A DNA stretch of 64,000 nt. Origin: Pseudomonas leptonychotis. Its GTDB lineage: Bacteria > Pseudomonadota > Gammaproteobacteria > Pseudomonadales > Pseudomonadaceae. Positions 45,952-54,466 of this stretch are shown in pieces. The position numbers were made by a program, and so were the translations under genes. Position 1 is the first letter of the stretch, and every line of letters begins with the position of its first letter. The DNA lies in contig NZ_RFLV01000001.1 in NCBI RefSeq assembly GCF_004920405.1, positions 1,364,001 to 1,428,000 on the forward strand, given 5' to 3'. Below the pieces are notes generated by a model. That model was not told where the DNA came from, made no database searches, and worked only from the letters and a program-made list of their open reading frames with translations.

Positions 45952-47089
45952 CGGCCACGACCTCATTGAACGCACCGCGCTTAAACGCCAGCCAAACAAA
46001 CACTGCCGCACCAATCGCCATCAATATCGGCAGGGCATGCCCACTGACCCACTGGCTGGCAGCGCCGGTCGACAGCGGCCCGAGCAGGCAGCCGGCGCCC
46101 CAGAGCAAGGCGATATGCGAGTTGGCGCGCACCAGCGCATCGTCACGGTAACGCTGGCCGACCAGGATCAGCGACAAGGTGTACAAACCGCCTGCGCTGG
46201 CACCGAACAACACCAGCACCGCCCAGATCAGCGGCGTGTGCAGCAATGACGGAATGCTCAGGCTCGACAGCAGCAATACCACCCCGCAGCAGCGAAACAG
46301 CGTTTGCCGGGGTACACGGTCAGCCATCCAGCCAATCGGCAGCTGCAACGCGGCATCGCCGACCACCACCGCACTGACCATGATCAACGCCAGCTGCTGG
46401 GCAAAACCTTCGCGCACCAGGTACACCGGCAGCAGCGTCAGCACCATCGCCTCAAAGGCGGCAAACAGCACCACCGCCCAGGCGATTGCCGGCGAGGTGC
46501 GGCAGAACGCCAAGATGCCGCGTCCGGACGCACTCTGCGCATCAACCTTGGGCGCGCCATCACGCCCCAACAACAGCAGGCTACCGAAGATCAACAAGCC
46601 CGCCGAGAACCAGAAACCCCGATCACTTTCCGTACCCAGCAGGGTCAGCAAGAGCGGGCCGCACAGCTGACTGAGCGCAAAACCGGTGCCGTACAGCGCC
46701 ACCAGGCGACCGCGCAGGCGGTCTTCAACCAGCTGATTGATCCAACTTTCGCCGAGCACAAACACCACGGTCAGGGAGATGCCGATCAGCAGGCGCAGCA
46801 GCAGCCACAACGGATAGCTCGGCATCACACTGAGCAAGCCCACCGACACCGCACTGGCCACCAGGCAAAGCCGCAAGGTCTGCGGCGTACCGAACCAACC
46901 GGCCAGGCGCCCGGTCAACCGCGCTCCCAGCAAAACGCCAACGGCCGGCATCCCTGCCATCACACCAATAGCAAAAGGGCCATAACCCCAAGACTCAAGC
47001 CGAAACGATACCAGCGGCAGCGTCACCCCCAGCGACAGCCCAACGACCACAACAGCCGCACTGACGGCGAAATAGGTTGCCCATCTCAT
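45941..47089 (-). CDS. Major facilitator superfamily transporter
   Basis: 382 residues from ATG 47089 (MRWATYFAVSAAVVVVGLSL) behind GGGAG; ATG 47104 is possible. Twelve hydrophobic segments; GARLTGRLAGWFGTP between TM2 and TM3 is the MFS loop motif, and the C-half repeats it as GWMADRVPRQT. Substrate unknown. In PAO1 a similar MFS/MocR/DUF1127 trio is found together elsewhere (PA5282-PA5284), which suggests the three travel as a unit. Confidence 0.87.
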   Translation of the reverse strand: MRWATYFAVSAAVVVVGLSLGVTLPLVSFRLESWGYGPFAIGVMAGMPAVGVLLGARLTGRLAGWFGTPQTLRLCLVASAVSVGLLSVMPSYPLWLLLRLLIGISLTVVFVLGESWINQLVEDRLRGRLVALYGTGFALSQLCGPLLLTLLGTESDRGFWFSAGLLIFGSLLLLGRDGAPKVDAQSASGRGILAFCRTSPAIAWAVVLFAAFEAMVLTLLPVYLVREGFAQQLALIMVSAVVVGDAALQLPIGWMADRVPRQTLFRCCGVVLLLSSLSIPSLLHTPLIWAVLVLFGASAGGLYTLSLILVGQRYRDDALVRANSHIALLWGAGCLLGPLSTGAASQWVSGHALPILMAIGAAVFVWLAFKRGAFNEVVAVRA

Positions 47090-47226
47090 TTGCCCAACTC
47101 CCATCCCGTGGAGCGAATCACCAGCGTTAACACCGCAGAAAAAACAACGGCCGAGCCTCTGAGAAGAGGCTCGACCGCCAGTTTGACGCTACCGAGTCGA
47201 CCACTGGCCGACCCAGACGCTTCGTT

Positions 47227-48720
47227 TTATAGCTTGATCCAGGTGGCTTTGATCTCGGTGTACTTATCGAACGCATGCAGCGACTTGTCACGGCCGTTGC
47301 CCGATTGCTTGTAGCCACCGAACGGCGCGGTCATGTCACCACCATCGTACTGGTTGACCCACATGCTGCCGACACGCAGCGCTTTGGCCGCCAGGTGAGC
47401 CTTGGACAGGTTGCTGGTCCAAATGGCAGCCGCCAGGCCATAGATGCTGTCGTTGGCGATCTGGATCGCTTCCTCAGTACTGTCGAAGGCAATGACTGTC
47501 AGCACCGGGCCGAAGATTTCTTCCTGGGCGATGCGCATCGCATTGTGTGCGTCATCAAAGATAGTCGGCTCAACATACTGGCCGCCGGTCTCTTCGAGGG
47601 TGCGCTTGCCACCACAGAGCAGCGTGGCTTGGTCTTTGTGGCCGGCGTCGATATAACCGAGCACCGCGTTCAGGTGCCCCGCGTCAACCAGCGCACCGAC
47701 CTTGCTCTCAGGGTCCAGCGAATGACCGGCCTTCCAGCCTTGCATCGCCTCCACGACCATCGGCATAAACTGATCCTTGATCGAGCGCTCCACCAGCAGA
47801 CGTGAACCCGCGGTACACATCTCGCCTTGGTTAAAGCAGATCGCCGCCGCCGCCGCTTCTGCCGCCGCCTTGAGGTCGGGGGCGTCGGCGAAGACGATAT
47901 TGGCGCTCTTGCCGCCCGCTTCCAACCACACACGCTTCATGTTCGATTCGCCTGCATAAATCATCAGCTGCTTGGCGATCTTGGTTGAACCGGTGAACAC
48001 CAGCGTGTCGACATCCATATGCAGCGCCAGCGCTTTACCCACGGTATGGCCATAACCCGGCAAGACGTTGAGTACTCCGGCGGGAATACCCGCCTCAAGG
48101 GCCAGCTGAGCCAGACGCAACGCCGTGAGCGGCGATTTCTCGGAGGGTTTAACGATTACCGAGTTACCGGTGGACAGCGCCGGGCCGAGCTTCCAGCAGG
48201 TCATGATCATCGGGAAGTTCCACGGCACGATGGCCGCAACCACGCCCACCGGCTCACGGGTCACCAGGCCCAGTTCGTCATGCGGGGTGGCGGCTACTTC
48301 GTCGTAGATCTTGTCGACCGCTTCACCGCTCCAGCGGATCGCGCGCGAGGCGCCCGGTACATCAACGCCAAGTGAATCGCTGATCGGCTTGCCCATGTCG
48401 AGGGTTTCCAACAGCGCCAACTCTTCGGCGTGCTCATCCATCAGATCGGCGAAACGAATCATGATGCGCTTGCGCTGCGCCGGCGCCATCCGCGACCACA
48501 CGCCAGACTCAAAGGTAGCGCGGGCGTCGCTTACCGCTAATTCGGCGTCAGCCAGGTCACAGCTGGCCACCTGGCCCAGCACGCGGCCATCGACCGGGCT
48601 GATGCACTCAAAAGTGTCACCCGAAACCGCCGCACGGTATTCACCATGCACAAAGGCACGGCCTTCGATCTTCAGATTGTTGGCGCGCTGCTCCCAATCG
48701 GCACGAGTCAGGCTAGTCAT
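47227..48720 (-). CDS. Gamma-glutamyl-gamma-aminobutyraldehyde dehydrogenase (PauC/KauB-type)
   Basis: 497 residues from ATG 48720 (MTSLTRADWEQRANN). NAD(P)-dependent aldehyde dehydrogenase: VVAAIVPWNFPMIM, FTGSTKIAKQL, LEAGGKSANIVF (catalytic Glu), FNQGEMCTAGSRL (catalytic Cys) and EEIFGPVLTVIAF. It oxidises the aldehyde made by the FAD oxidases, giving gamma-glutamyl-GABA. PA5312 (KauB/PauC) in PAO1 is its positional and length match and also oxidises other aldehydes. The 5' part of the open frame (48721-48774) is not used. Confidence 0.92.
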   Translation of the reverse strand: MTSLTRADWEQRANNLKIEGRAFVHGEYRAAVSGDTFECISPVDGRVLGQVASCDLADAELAVSDARATFESGVWSRMAPAQRKRIMIRFADLMDEHAEELALLETLDMGKPISDSLGVDVPGASRAIRWSGEAVDKIYDEVAATPHDELGLVTREPVGVVAAIVPWNFPMIMTCWKLGPALSTGNSVIVKPSEKSPLTALRLAQLALEAGIPAGVLNVLPGYGHTVGKALALHMDVDTLVFTGSTKIAKQLMIYAGESNMKRVWLEAGGKSANIVFADAPDLKAAAEAAAAAICFNQGEMCTAGSRLLVERSIKDQFMPMVVEAMQGWKAGHSLDPESKVGALVDAGHLNAVLGYIDAGHKDQATLLCGGKRTLEETGGQYVEPTIFDDAHNAMRIAQEEIFGPVLTVIAFDSTEEAIQIANDSIYGLAAAIWTSNLSKAHLAAKALRVGSMWVNQYDGGDMTAPFGGYKQSGNGRDKSLHAFDKYTEIKATWIKL

Positions 48721-48948
48721 TCGAACATCCTCTATCGCTAGTAAAGCGCCGCAGGTCGGCCGCTGCGCTGTCAATTATTCTGCATGGGTTAAACAAACCC
48801 AATCGTGCCGGCAACACTAAACCAGAGGCCTGAGTAGTTCCAATATTTTTTACAAATACAGGCTAATCCACCTTGTTATGTGCGCTTTATTAAACATAGA
48901 CTGCCGAAATTAGCATTTAACTGACAACACGCCTGACTGGACCTTCTT

Positions 48949-49314
48949 ATGAACATTGAGCAGATCGTCGACTTCGCCCACGCCACCACCGCCCCTGAGC
49001 ATTACCGCCCAGCTGCAGAAAAAGTCCTCGCGGGTGACCCCGAACAAAGCGTGCGCAACCACTACGGCAGCCCGTGCGGTCAATTCAATGCAGGTATCTG
49101 GGAAGGCGCTATCGGCCAATGGACCATCAGCTACACCGAACACGAGTACTGCGAAATTTTGCAGGGTGTCTCAGTGCTGCGTGACCAAGACGGTAATGCC
49201 AAGACCTTACGCGCCGGTGACCGTTTCGTGATCCCGGCCGGCTTCTCCGGCACCTGGGAAGTGCTGGAAGCTTGCCGCAAGGTCTATGTGATTTTCGAGC
49301 AGACCAGCAACTGA
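48949..49314 (+). CDS. Cupin-domain protein
   Basis: 121 residues. A single cupin_3 (DUF861/EutQ-like) fold: HEYCEILQGVSVLRDQDGN and GDRFVIPAGFSGTWEVLEA. No DNA-binding domain. Divergent from the aldehyde dehydrogenase with a shared promoter region (48721-48948). In PAO1 a cupin protein near PA5310 has the same place, and a role in amine metabolism is only implied. Start ATG 48949 has a weak ribosome-binding site (GGACC). Confidence 0.8.
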   Translation: MNIEQIVDFAHATTAPEHYRPAAEKVLAGDPEQSVRNHYGSPCGQFNAGIWEGAIGQWTISYTEHEYCEILQGVSVLRDQDGNAKTLRAGDRFVIPAGFSGTWEVLEACRKVYVIFEQTSN

Positions 49315-49337
49315 TAGCGATTCATGCGTCACCCTTC

Positions 49338-49359
49338 GCCCGCCTTGCGCGGGCTTTTT
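49338..49359 (+). terminator. Terminator of the cupin gene
   Basis: GCCCGC (49338-49343), 5-base loop, GCGGGC (49349-49354), then TTTTT. Confidence 0.85.
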
Positions 49360-49467
49360 ATCGCCGACCATCCCTGGCGGCCACTCTGCAGACCATCACT
49401 GCGCAACGCAAAAAATGGCTCCCGGCGTTTTTTATCACCTAGGTTTATCACGCTAAATCGCAGGCAA

Positions 49468-49498
49468 GAAAAAGCCCGCCATGAAGGCGGGCTTTTTC
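49468..49498. terminator. Terminator after rpmG
   Basis: GAAAAAGCCCGCC (49468-49480) and GGCGGGCTTTTTC (49486-49498) with a 5-base loop. On the minus strand it ends rpmB-rpmG, and it can also stop rightward read-through. Confidence 0.9.
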
Positions 49499-49516
49499 GG
49501 CAAGGAGCCAGATCAA

Positions 49517-49672
49517 TTACTTGATCTTGCCTTCCTTGTAGATCACGTGCTTACGCACAACCGGATCGAATTTTTTGATTTCGATTTTGTCCGGAGTGGT
49601 GCGCTTGTTTTTGTCGGTAGTGTAGAAGTGACCAGTACCGGCACTCGAGATCAAACGGATCAATTCACGCAT
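49517..49672 (-). CDS. rpmG: 50S ribosomal protein L33
   Basis: 51 residues starting [20 protein letters not shown] at ATG 49672, behind AAGGGGAA; the frame extends to 49735, but the family length fixes the start. The zinc-binding cysteines are absent, so this is the Zn-independent (C-) form. It follows rpmB by 10 bases. Confidence 0.97.
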   Translation of the reverse strand: MRELIRLISSAGTGHFYTTDKNKRTTPDKIEIKKFDPVVRKHVIYKEGKIK

Positions 49673-49682
49673 GACTTTCCCC

Positions 49683-49919
49683 TTAAACCTTTTCGCCGCG
49701 AGCACGCAGCTCGGACAGAACGACGTCAATACCACGCTTGTCGATGCAACGCATGCCTTTGGCAGAAACGCGCAGACGGACGAAACGGTTCTCAGACTCG
49801 ACCCAGAAGCGGTGATGCTGCAGGTTCGGCAGGAAACGACGACGGGTTTTGTTGTTTGCGTGGGAAATGTTATTCCCAGTTACCGGACCCTTACCGGTAA
49901 CTTGACAGACTCTCGACAT
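49683..49919 (-). CDS. rpmB: 50S ribosomal protein L28
   Basis: 78 residues: [37 protein letters not shown], and C-terminal [14 protein letters not shown] are the L28 pattern. No zinc ribbon. It is first of the rpmB-rpmG pair; the 346 bases upstream hold its promoter. Confidence 0.97.
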   Translation of the reverse strand: MSRVCQVTGKGPVTGNNISHANNKTRRRFLPNLQHHRFWVESENRFVRLRVSAKGMRCIDKRGIDVVLSELRARGEKV

Positions 49920-50265
49920 GCCTCAGCCCTCTAAAACCACATGCCCAACCCGGCATGGGTTGGCCGCTAATATTCAATCTTGGCGCTCAGCGCCGCGTAT
50001 CTCGAGGGTCTTACCGGCCGTACCTGAAAGCGCAAGAACCGGGCCCCTACAAAAGAGCGCTGCTTTATACCAGAAAGCTCAAGGCGCAACAAGATTAAAC
50101 GCACTTTACCTAATCACGCTCGACCACCGTATTCCACTCTCAAGCCAGGCATTGAGGGGGGTCACGCTCATCGACCACTCGTCGCCAAGATTGATTGCCC
50201 CGCGAGCGAGTAATGGCCTAGGGTAAAGCTTTCGCACACGCGCCACCTCATTTCAGGAGCTTGTC
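49920..50265. promoter_or_regulatory. Divergent intergenic region rpmB / peptide-binding protein
   Basis: 346 bases without a credible gene. The rpmB promoter should be at its left side and that of the binding protein at its right; AGGAGC before 50266 is the only clear signal. A 102-codon frame (+) crosses it but has no family resemblance. Confidence 0.4.
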
Positions 50266-51855
50266 ATGCGCCTCGCCCTCCTACCGCTACTGCTGGTTCC
50301 GCTACTGGCTCCTGCTCTGGCCCAAGCCAGCACGCTCAGCGTCTGCACCGAAGCCAGCCCGGATGGCTTCGATGTGGTGCAGTACAACTCCCTGACCACC
50401 ACTAACGCATCTGCCGACGTATTGATGAACCGCCTAGTGGACTTCGACGCGATCAGCGGCACGTTACAGTCAAGCCTTGCCAAAAGCTGGGAGGTCAGTC
50501 CGGACGGCCTGCATTACAGCTTCACCCTGCGCCCAGATGTGAGCTTTCACAGCACCGACTATTTCACCCCCAGCCGCCCGCTGAATACAGATGACGTGCT
50601 GTTCAGCTTTCAGCGCATGCTCAACCCGGCGCACCCATGGCACAAGGTCGCGCAGAGCGGCTACCCGCATGCTCAGTCGATGCAGCTACCAAGCCTGATC
50701 AACAGCATCGAGAAAACCAGCGAACATAGCCTGCGCTTTAGCCTCAATCGCCCAGATGCGACCTTCCTCGCCACCCTGAGCATGGGTTTCGCGTCTATTT
50801 ATTCCGCCGAGTATGCCGCGCAACTGCTAGCTGCCGGCACGCCGGACACACTCAACAGCCAGCCAATCGGTACGGGGCCATTCGTCTTCAAACGCTTCCA
50901 GAAAGATGCCAGCGTGCGTTACAGCGCCAACCCAACGTACTTCGCGGGTAAACCCGCGGTGGATAACCTGGTGTTCGCCATCACCCCCGACGCCAATGTG
51001 CGCCTACAGAAATTGCGCCGCGGTGAGTGTCATATAGCCCTCTCGCCGAAACCGCAGGATGTGCAGGCGATTAGCGGCGATAACACGCTGCAGAGCGCGC
51101 GCACCGCCGCCTTTATGACCGCTTTCGTCGGCATCAACAGCCAGCACCCACCACTCGACCAACCCGCCGTGCGCCAGGCCATTAACCTGGCCTTCGATAA
51201 AAGTAGCTATTTGAAGGCGGTGTTCGAGGACAGCGCCGAGGCCGCCAATGGTCCCTATCCGCCCAATACCTGGAGCTACGCCAGCGAGCTGCCCGGTTAC
51301 CCCCACAACCCGGAAAAAGCCCGCGAATTGCTGAAGTCGGCCGGCCTAGCCGATGGCTTCAGCACCACCATCTGGACCCGCCCCACCGGCAGCGTGCTCA
51401 ACCCTAACCCGAGCCTGGGCGCACAACTGCTACAGGCGGACCTGGGCAAGATCGGCATCAAGGCAGAAATTCGCGTGATCGAATGGGGCGAGCTGATTCG
51501 CCGTGCCAAAGCCGGCGAGCACGACCTGCTATTTATGGGCTGGGCCGGCGATAACGGTGATCCAGACAACTTCCTCACACCGCAATTTGCCTGCGCCTCA
51601 CTCGAGTCTGGGCTGAATTTCGCCCGCTATTGCGACCCGCAACTGGACAAACTCATCAGTGATGGCAAGAGCACCAGCGATCAAGCCCAGCGCAGCCAGC
51701 TGTATAAGCAAGCGCAAGAGATCATCCAGCAACAAGCACTATGGTTGCCGCTGGCTCACCCGACGGCTTACGCACTGACGCGCAAGCAGGTCGAGGGGTA
51801 TCAGGTCAGCCCGTTCGGCCGCCAGGACTTCTCCAAGGTGCGCCTTACGCCTTAG
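50266..51855 (+). CDS. ABC transporter periplasmic peptide-binding protein (SBP_bac_5)
   Basis: 529 residues, ATG 50266 behind AGGAG. Signal peptide about 1-21 (ends ALAQA), then the family-5 solute-binding fold: [36 protein letters not shown], and C-terminal [15 protein letters not shown]. Binds di- or oligopeptides in the periplasm. No permease or ATPase genes follow, so it must use components encoded elsewhere. PAO1 PA5317 has this position. Confidence 0.9.
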   Translation: MRLALLPLLLVPLLAPALAQASTLSVCTEASPDGFDVVQYNSLTTTNASADVLMNRLVDFDAISGTLQSSLAKSWEVSPDGLHYSFTLRPDVSFHSTDYFTPSRPLNTDDVLFSFQRMLNPAHPWHKVAQSGYPHAQSMQLPSLINSIEKTSEHSLRFSLNRPDATFLATLSMGFASIYSAEYAAQLLAAGTPDTLNSQPIGTGPFVFKRFQKDASVRYSANPTYFAGKPAVDNLVFAITPDANVRLQKLRRGECHIALSPKPQDVQAISGDNTLQSARTAAFMTAFVGINSQHPPLDQPAVRQAINLAFDKSSYLKAVFEDSAEAANGPYPPNTWSYASELPGYPHNPEKARELLKSAGLADGFSTTIWTRPTGSVLNPNPSLGAQLLQADLGKIGIKAEIRVIEWGELIRRAKAGEHDLLFMGWAGDNGDPDNFLTPQFACASLESGLNFARYCDPQLDKLISDGKSTSDQAQRSQLYKQAQEIIQQQALWLPLAHPTAYALTRKQVEGYQVSPFGRQDFSKVRLTP

Positions 51856-52526
51856 AGCCAACCGTACTCGGCCATCGACAGCGGCTCACCGTCGCCAACG
51901 ATAAAGTGGTCGATTACGCGCACATCCACCAATTCCAGAGCCTCTTTCAGGCGACGGGTTAACACCCGATCCGCCTGACTGGGCTCAGCGACGCCGGACG
52001 GGTGGTTGTGAGTCAAAATCAGCGCCGCAGCATTATGTGCCAACGCCCGCTTGACCACCTGCCGGGGATAAACGCTGGCGCTGTCGATGGAGCCATGAAA
52101 CAAGGCCTCAAAGGCCAATACGCGGTGCTTGGCATCAAGAAACAGACAGCCGAACACCTCATGCGGCTCATGCCGTAGCAGCGCTTTCAGGTAATCGCGC
52201 ACGGCCTGTGGGCTTTCCAATGCTGAATCTCGGCGCAATTGCTCGGCCAAATGGCGTCGCGCCATTTCCAGCACGGCCTGCAACTGAGCAAATTTAGCTG
52301 GGCCCAACCCCAAACGTTGACTGAACGACGGCAGATCCGCCTGCAACAGCGCGCGCAAACTGCCAAAGTCGCCCAGTAGATGGCGCGCCAGATCGACCGC
52401 ACTCTGCCCGGCCACCCCGGTGCGCAGAAAAATCGCCAGTAATTCGGCATCGGTCAGGGTGCCCGCGCCCTGGGCCAGGAGTTTCTCCCGCGGGCGCTCT
52501 GCCGCCGGCCAGTCACGAATACTCAT
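51852..52526 (-). CDS. radC: RadC/YsfB-type JAMM-domain protein
   Basis: 224 residues from ATG 52526 ([17 protein letters not shown]). Helix-hairpin-helix-like N-terminal part (about 25-80), then a JAMM/MPN domain with [17 protein letters not shown] (metal His and Asp). Name kept by tradition; the original DNA-repair assignment is no longer supported and the function is unknown. Convergent with the peptide-binding gene, ends overlapping by 4 bases. Confidence 0.93.
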   Translation of the reverse strand: MSIRDWPAAERPREKLLAQGAGTLTDAELLAIFLRTGVAGQSAVDLARHLLGDFGSLRALLQADLPSFSQRLGLGPAKFAQLQAVLEMARRHLAEQLRRDSALESPQAVRDYLKALLRHEPHEVFGCLFLDAKHRVLAFEALFHGSIDSASVYPRQVVKRALAHNAAALILTHNHPSGVAEPSQADRVLTRRLKEALELVDVRVIDHFIVGDGEPLSMAEYGWL

Positions 52527-52729
52527 CACACCTCCTTGTGCATTACCGAGCGCCAAGTCGTCGCACCCAAGCACCGCAAAGCCAAGCCTGGCAGGCACTT
52601 GGCAGCGCTACTCCGCTGCAGGCTCTGTGCTATCGTAGCCCAACTTTTGCGTCGCGCCTGGCCTGGGGAGGTGTCGGCGCTGCGCTATAACCTTCTTTGA
52701 CAAAAGCCAACTTTATAAAAGGCAGGCCT

Positions 52730-53938
52730 ATGCAGCGGCTGTATCGGAAACGCATCATTGTTGGCGTAGGCGGTGGTATTGCCGCGTATAAGAGTGCTGA
52801 GCTGATTCGCCGACTCAAGGACCAGGATGCCGACGTGCGCGTGGTCATGACCAAAGGCGGCCGTGAATTCATCACTCCGCTGACGTTGCAAGCCCTGTCC
52901 GGGCATCCGGTACACCTTGACTTGCTCGACCCTGAGGCCGAGGCCGCCATGGGCCATATCGAGCTGGCGCGCTGGGCCGACCTGGTCCTGATTGCCCCCG
53001 CCACGGCTGATCTGATGGCGCGCCTGGCCCAAGGCGTGGCGGATGACCTGCTGACCACCTTGGTGCTGGCCACCGATGCCACCGTCGCCCTGGCACCTGC
53101 GATGAACCAGGCCATGTGGCGCGACCCCGCCACCCAGGCCAACGCGCACCTGCTGCAACAGCGCGGCCTGCACCTGTTCGGCCCTGCGGCTGGTAGTCAG
53201 GCTTGCGGTGATATCGGTCTGGGCCGCATGCTCGAAGCCGAACAGCTGGTGCAATGCGCCGCCGACTGTTTCCAGCACCAGGCGTTAACCGGCAAGCATG
53301 TATTGATTACCGCCGGACCCACCCAAGAAAATATCGACCCAGTGCGATACATCACCAACCACAGCTCCGGCAAGATGGGTTTTGCCCTGGCTGAAGCAGC
53401 CGCAGAGGCGGGCGCTAAGGTCACCCTGATCAGCGGTCCGGTGCACCTGCCCACACCCGAACGCGTTACCCGCATCAACGTCACCAGCGCCCGCGACATG
53501 CTCGCGGCCTGTGAAGCGGCAATGCCCTGTGACCTCCTGATCGCCGCCGCGGCTGTCGCCGATTACCGCCCAGAAGTGGTCGCACAACACAAATTGAAGA
53601 AAGACCCCAGCAGCGGCGACGGCTTGCTCCTGCAAATGGTGCGCAACCCCGATATTCTCGCCACCCTAGCTACCCGCGCCGACCGGCCATTCAGCGTCGG
53701 CTTTGCCGCCGAAACCGAAAACCTGCTGGAGTACGCCTCGCGCAAGCTCAAGGACAAGAATCTTGACCTGATTGTTGCCAATGACGTGGCCAACCCGAGC
53801 ATCGGCTTCAACAGCGAAGAAAACGCCATCACCATCATCGACCGTGAATTGCAGCAGAGCAGCTTCGCCCAGACCAGCAAAAGCAAAATCGCTCGCCAAT
53901 TGGTGAGCTTTATTGCAGAACGCTGCACGCGCGACTGA
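52730..53938 (+). CDS. coaBC: Bifunctional phosphopantothenoylcysteine decarboxylase/synthetase
   Basis: 402 residues from ATG 52730 ([21 protein letters not shown]). N-half CoaC (FMN decarboxylase; [17 protein letters not shown] and [10 protein letters not shown] with the catalytic Cys), C-half CoaB ([30 protein letters not shown]-dependent synthetase). Makes 4'-phosphopantetheine for CoA. The dut gene follows after 28 bases. Confidence 0.96.
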   Translation: MQRLYRKRIIVGVGGGIAAYKSAELIRRLKDQDADVRVVMTKGGREFITPLTLQALSGHPVHLDLLDPEAEAAMGHIELARWADLVLIAPATADLMARLAQGVADDLLTTLVLATDATVALAPAMNQAMWRDPATQANAHLLQQRGLHLFGPAAGSQACGDIGLGRMLEAEQLVQCAADCFQHQALTGKHVLITAGPTQENIDPVRYITNHSSGKMGFALAEAAAEAGAKVTLISGPVHLPTPERVTRINVTSARDMLAACEAAMPCDLLIAAAAVADYRPEVVAQHKLKKDPSSGDGLLLQMVRNPDILATLATRADRPFSVGFAAETENLLEYASRKLKDKNLDLIVANDVANPSIGFNSEENAITIIDRELQQSSFAQTSKSKIARQLVSFIAERCTRD

Positions 53939-53966
53939 CGCCTACTCACTGACCACAGAGCCTGAT

Positions 53967-54422
53967 ATGCACGCCTTACAAGCCAAAATTCTCGACCCGC
54001 GCCTGGGCAACGAATTCCCCCTGCCGCACTACGCCACTCCAGGTTCCGCCGGCCTTGACCTACGCGCCATGCTCACACAGGAACTGGTACTCGAGCCGGG
54101 GCAAACCGTGCTTATCCCTACCGGCCTGTCGATCTACATCGGCGACCCTGGCCTGGCTGCGATGATCCTGCCGCGCTCGGGCCTAGGACACAAACACGGC
54201 ATTGTTCTCGGAAATCTGGTCGGCTTGATCGACTCTGACTATCAGGGCGAGCTGATGGTGTCCTGCTGGAACCGCGGACAAAGCGCCTTCACCATCGCGA
54301 TTGGCGAACGTATTGCCCAACTGATTCTGGTACCGGTGGTGCAAGCTCACTTTGAGCTGGTCGAACAGTTCGATGAAAGCCAGCGCGGCGCAGGTGGCTT
54401 TGGCCACTCCGGCAGCCACTGA
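53967..54422 (+). CDS. dut: dUTP diphosphatase
   Basis: 151 residues from ATG 53967 ([14 protein letters not shown]). The five trimeric-dUTPase motifs are present: [41 protein letters not shown] and GAGGFGHSG. Hydrolyses dUTP to dUMP and PPi. It follows coaBC as in PAO1 and is followed 44 bases later by algC. Confidence 0.97.
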   Translation: MHALQAKILDPRLGNEFPLPHYATPGSAGLDLRAMLTQELVLEPGQTVLIPTGLSIYIGDPGLAAMILPRSGLGHKHGIVLGNLVGLIDSDYQGELMVSCWNRGQSAFTIAIGERIAQLILVPVVQAHFELVEQFDESQRGAGGFGHSGSH

Positions 54423-54466
54423 TTGCCCCACCCTAATTCCAGGATGAATTGCCGAGGAGACGCTGC

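Noticed and set aside
46304..47314. 336-codon frame on the + strand
   Set aside because: Antisense to the MFS transporter; rich in Gln/His/Arg as is usual of shadows of hydrophobic genes.
49918..50226. 102-codon frame between rpmB and the peptide-binding gene
   Set aside because: Overlaps the rpmB start and promoter on the other strand; no domain.
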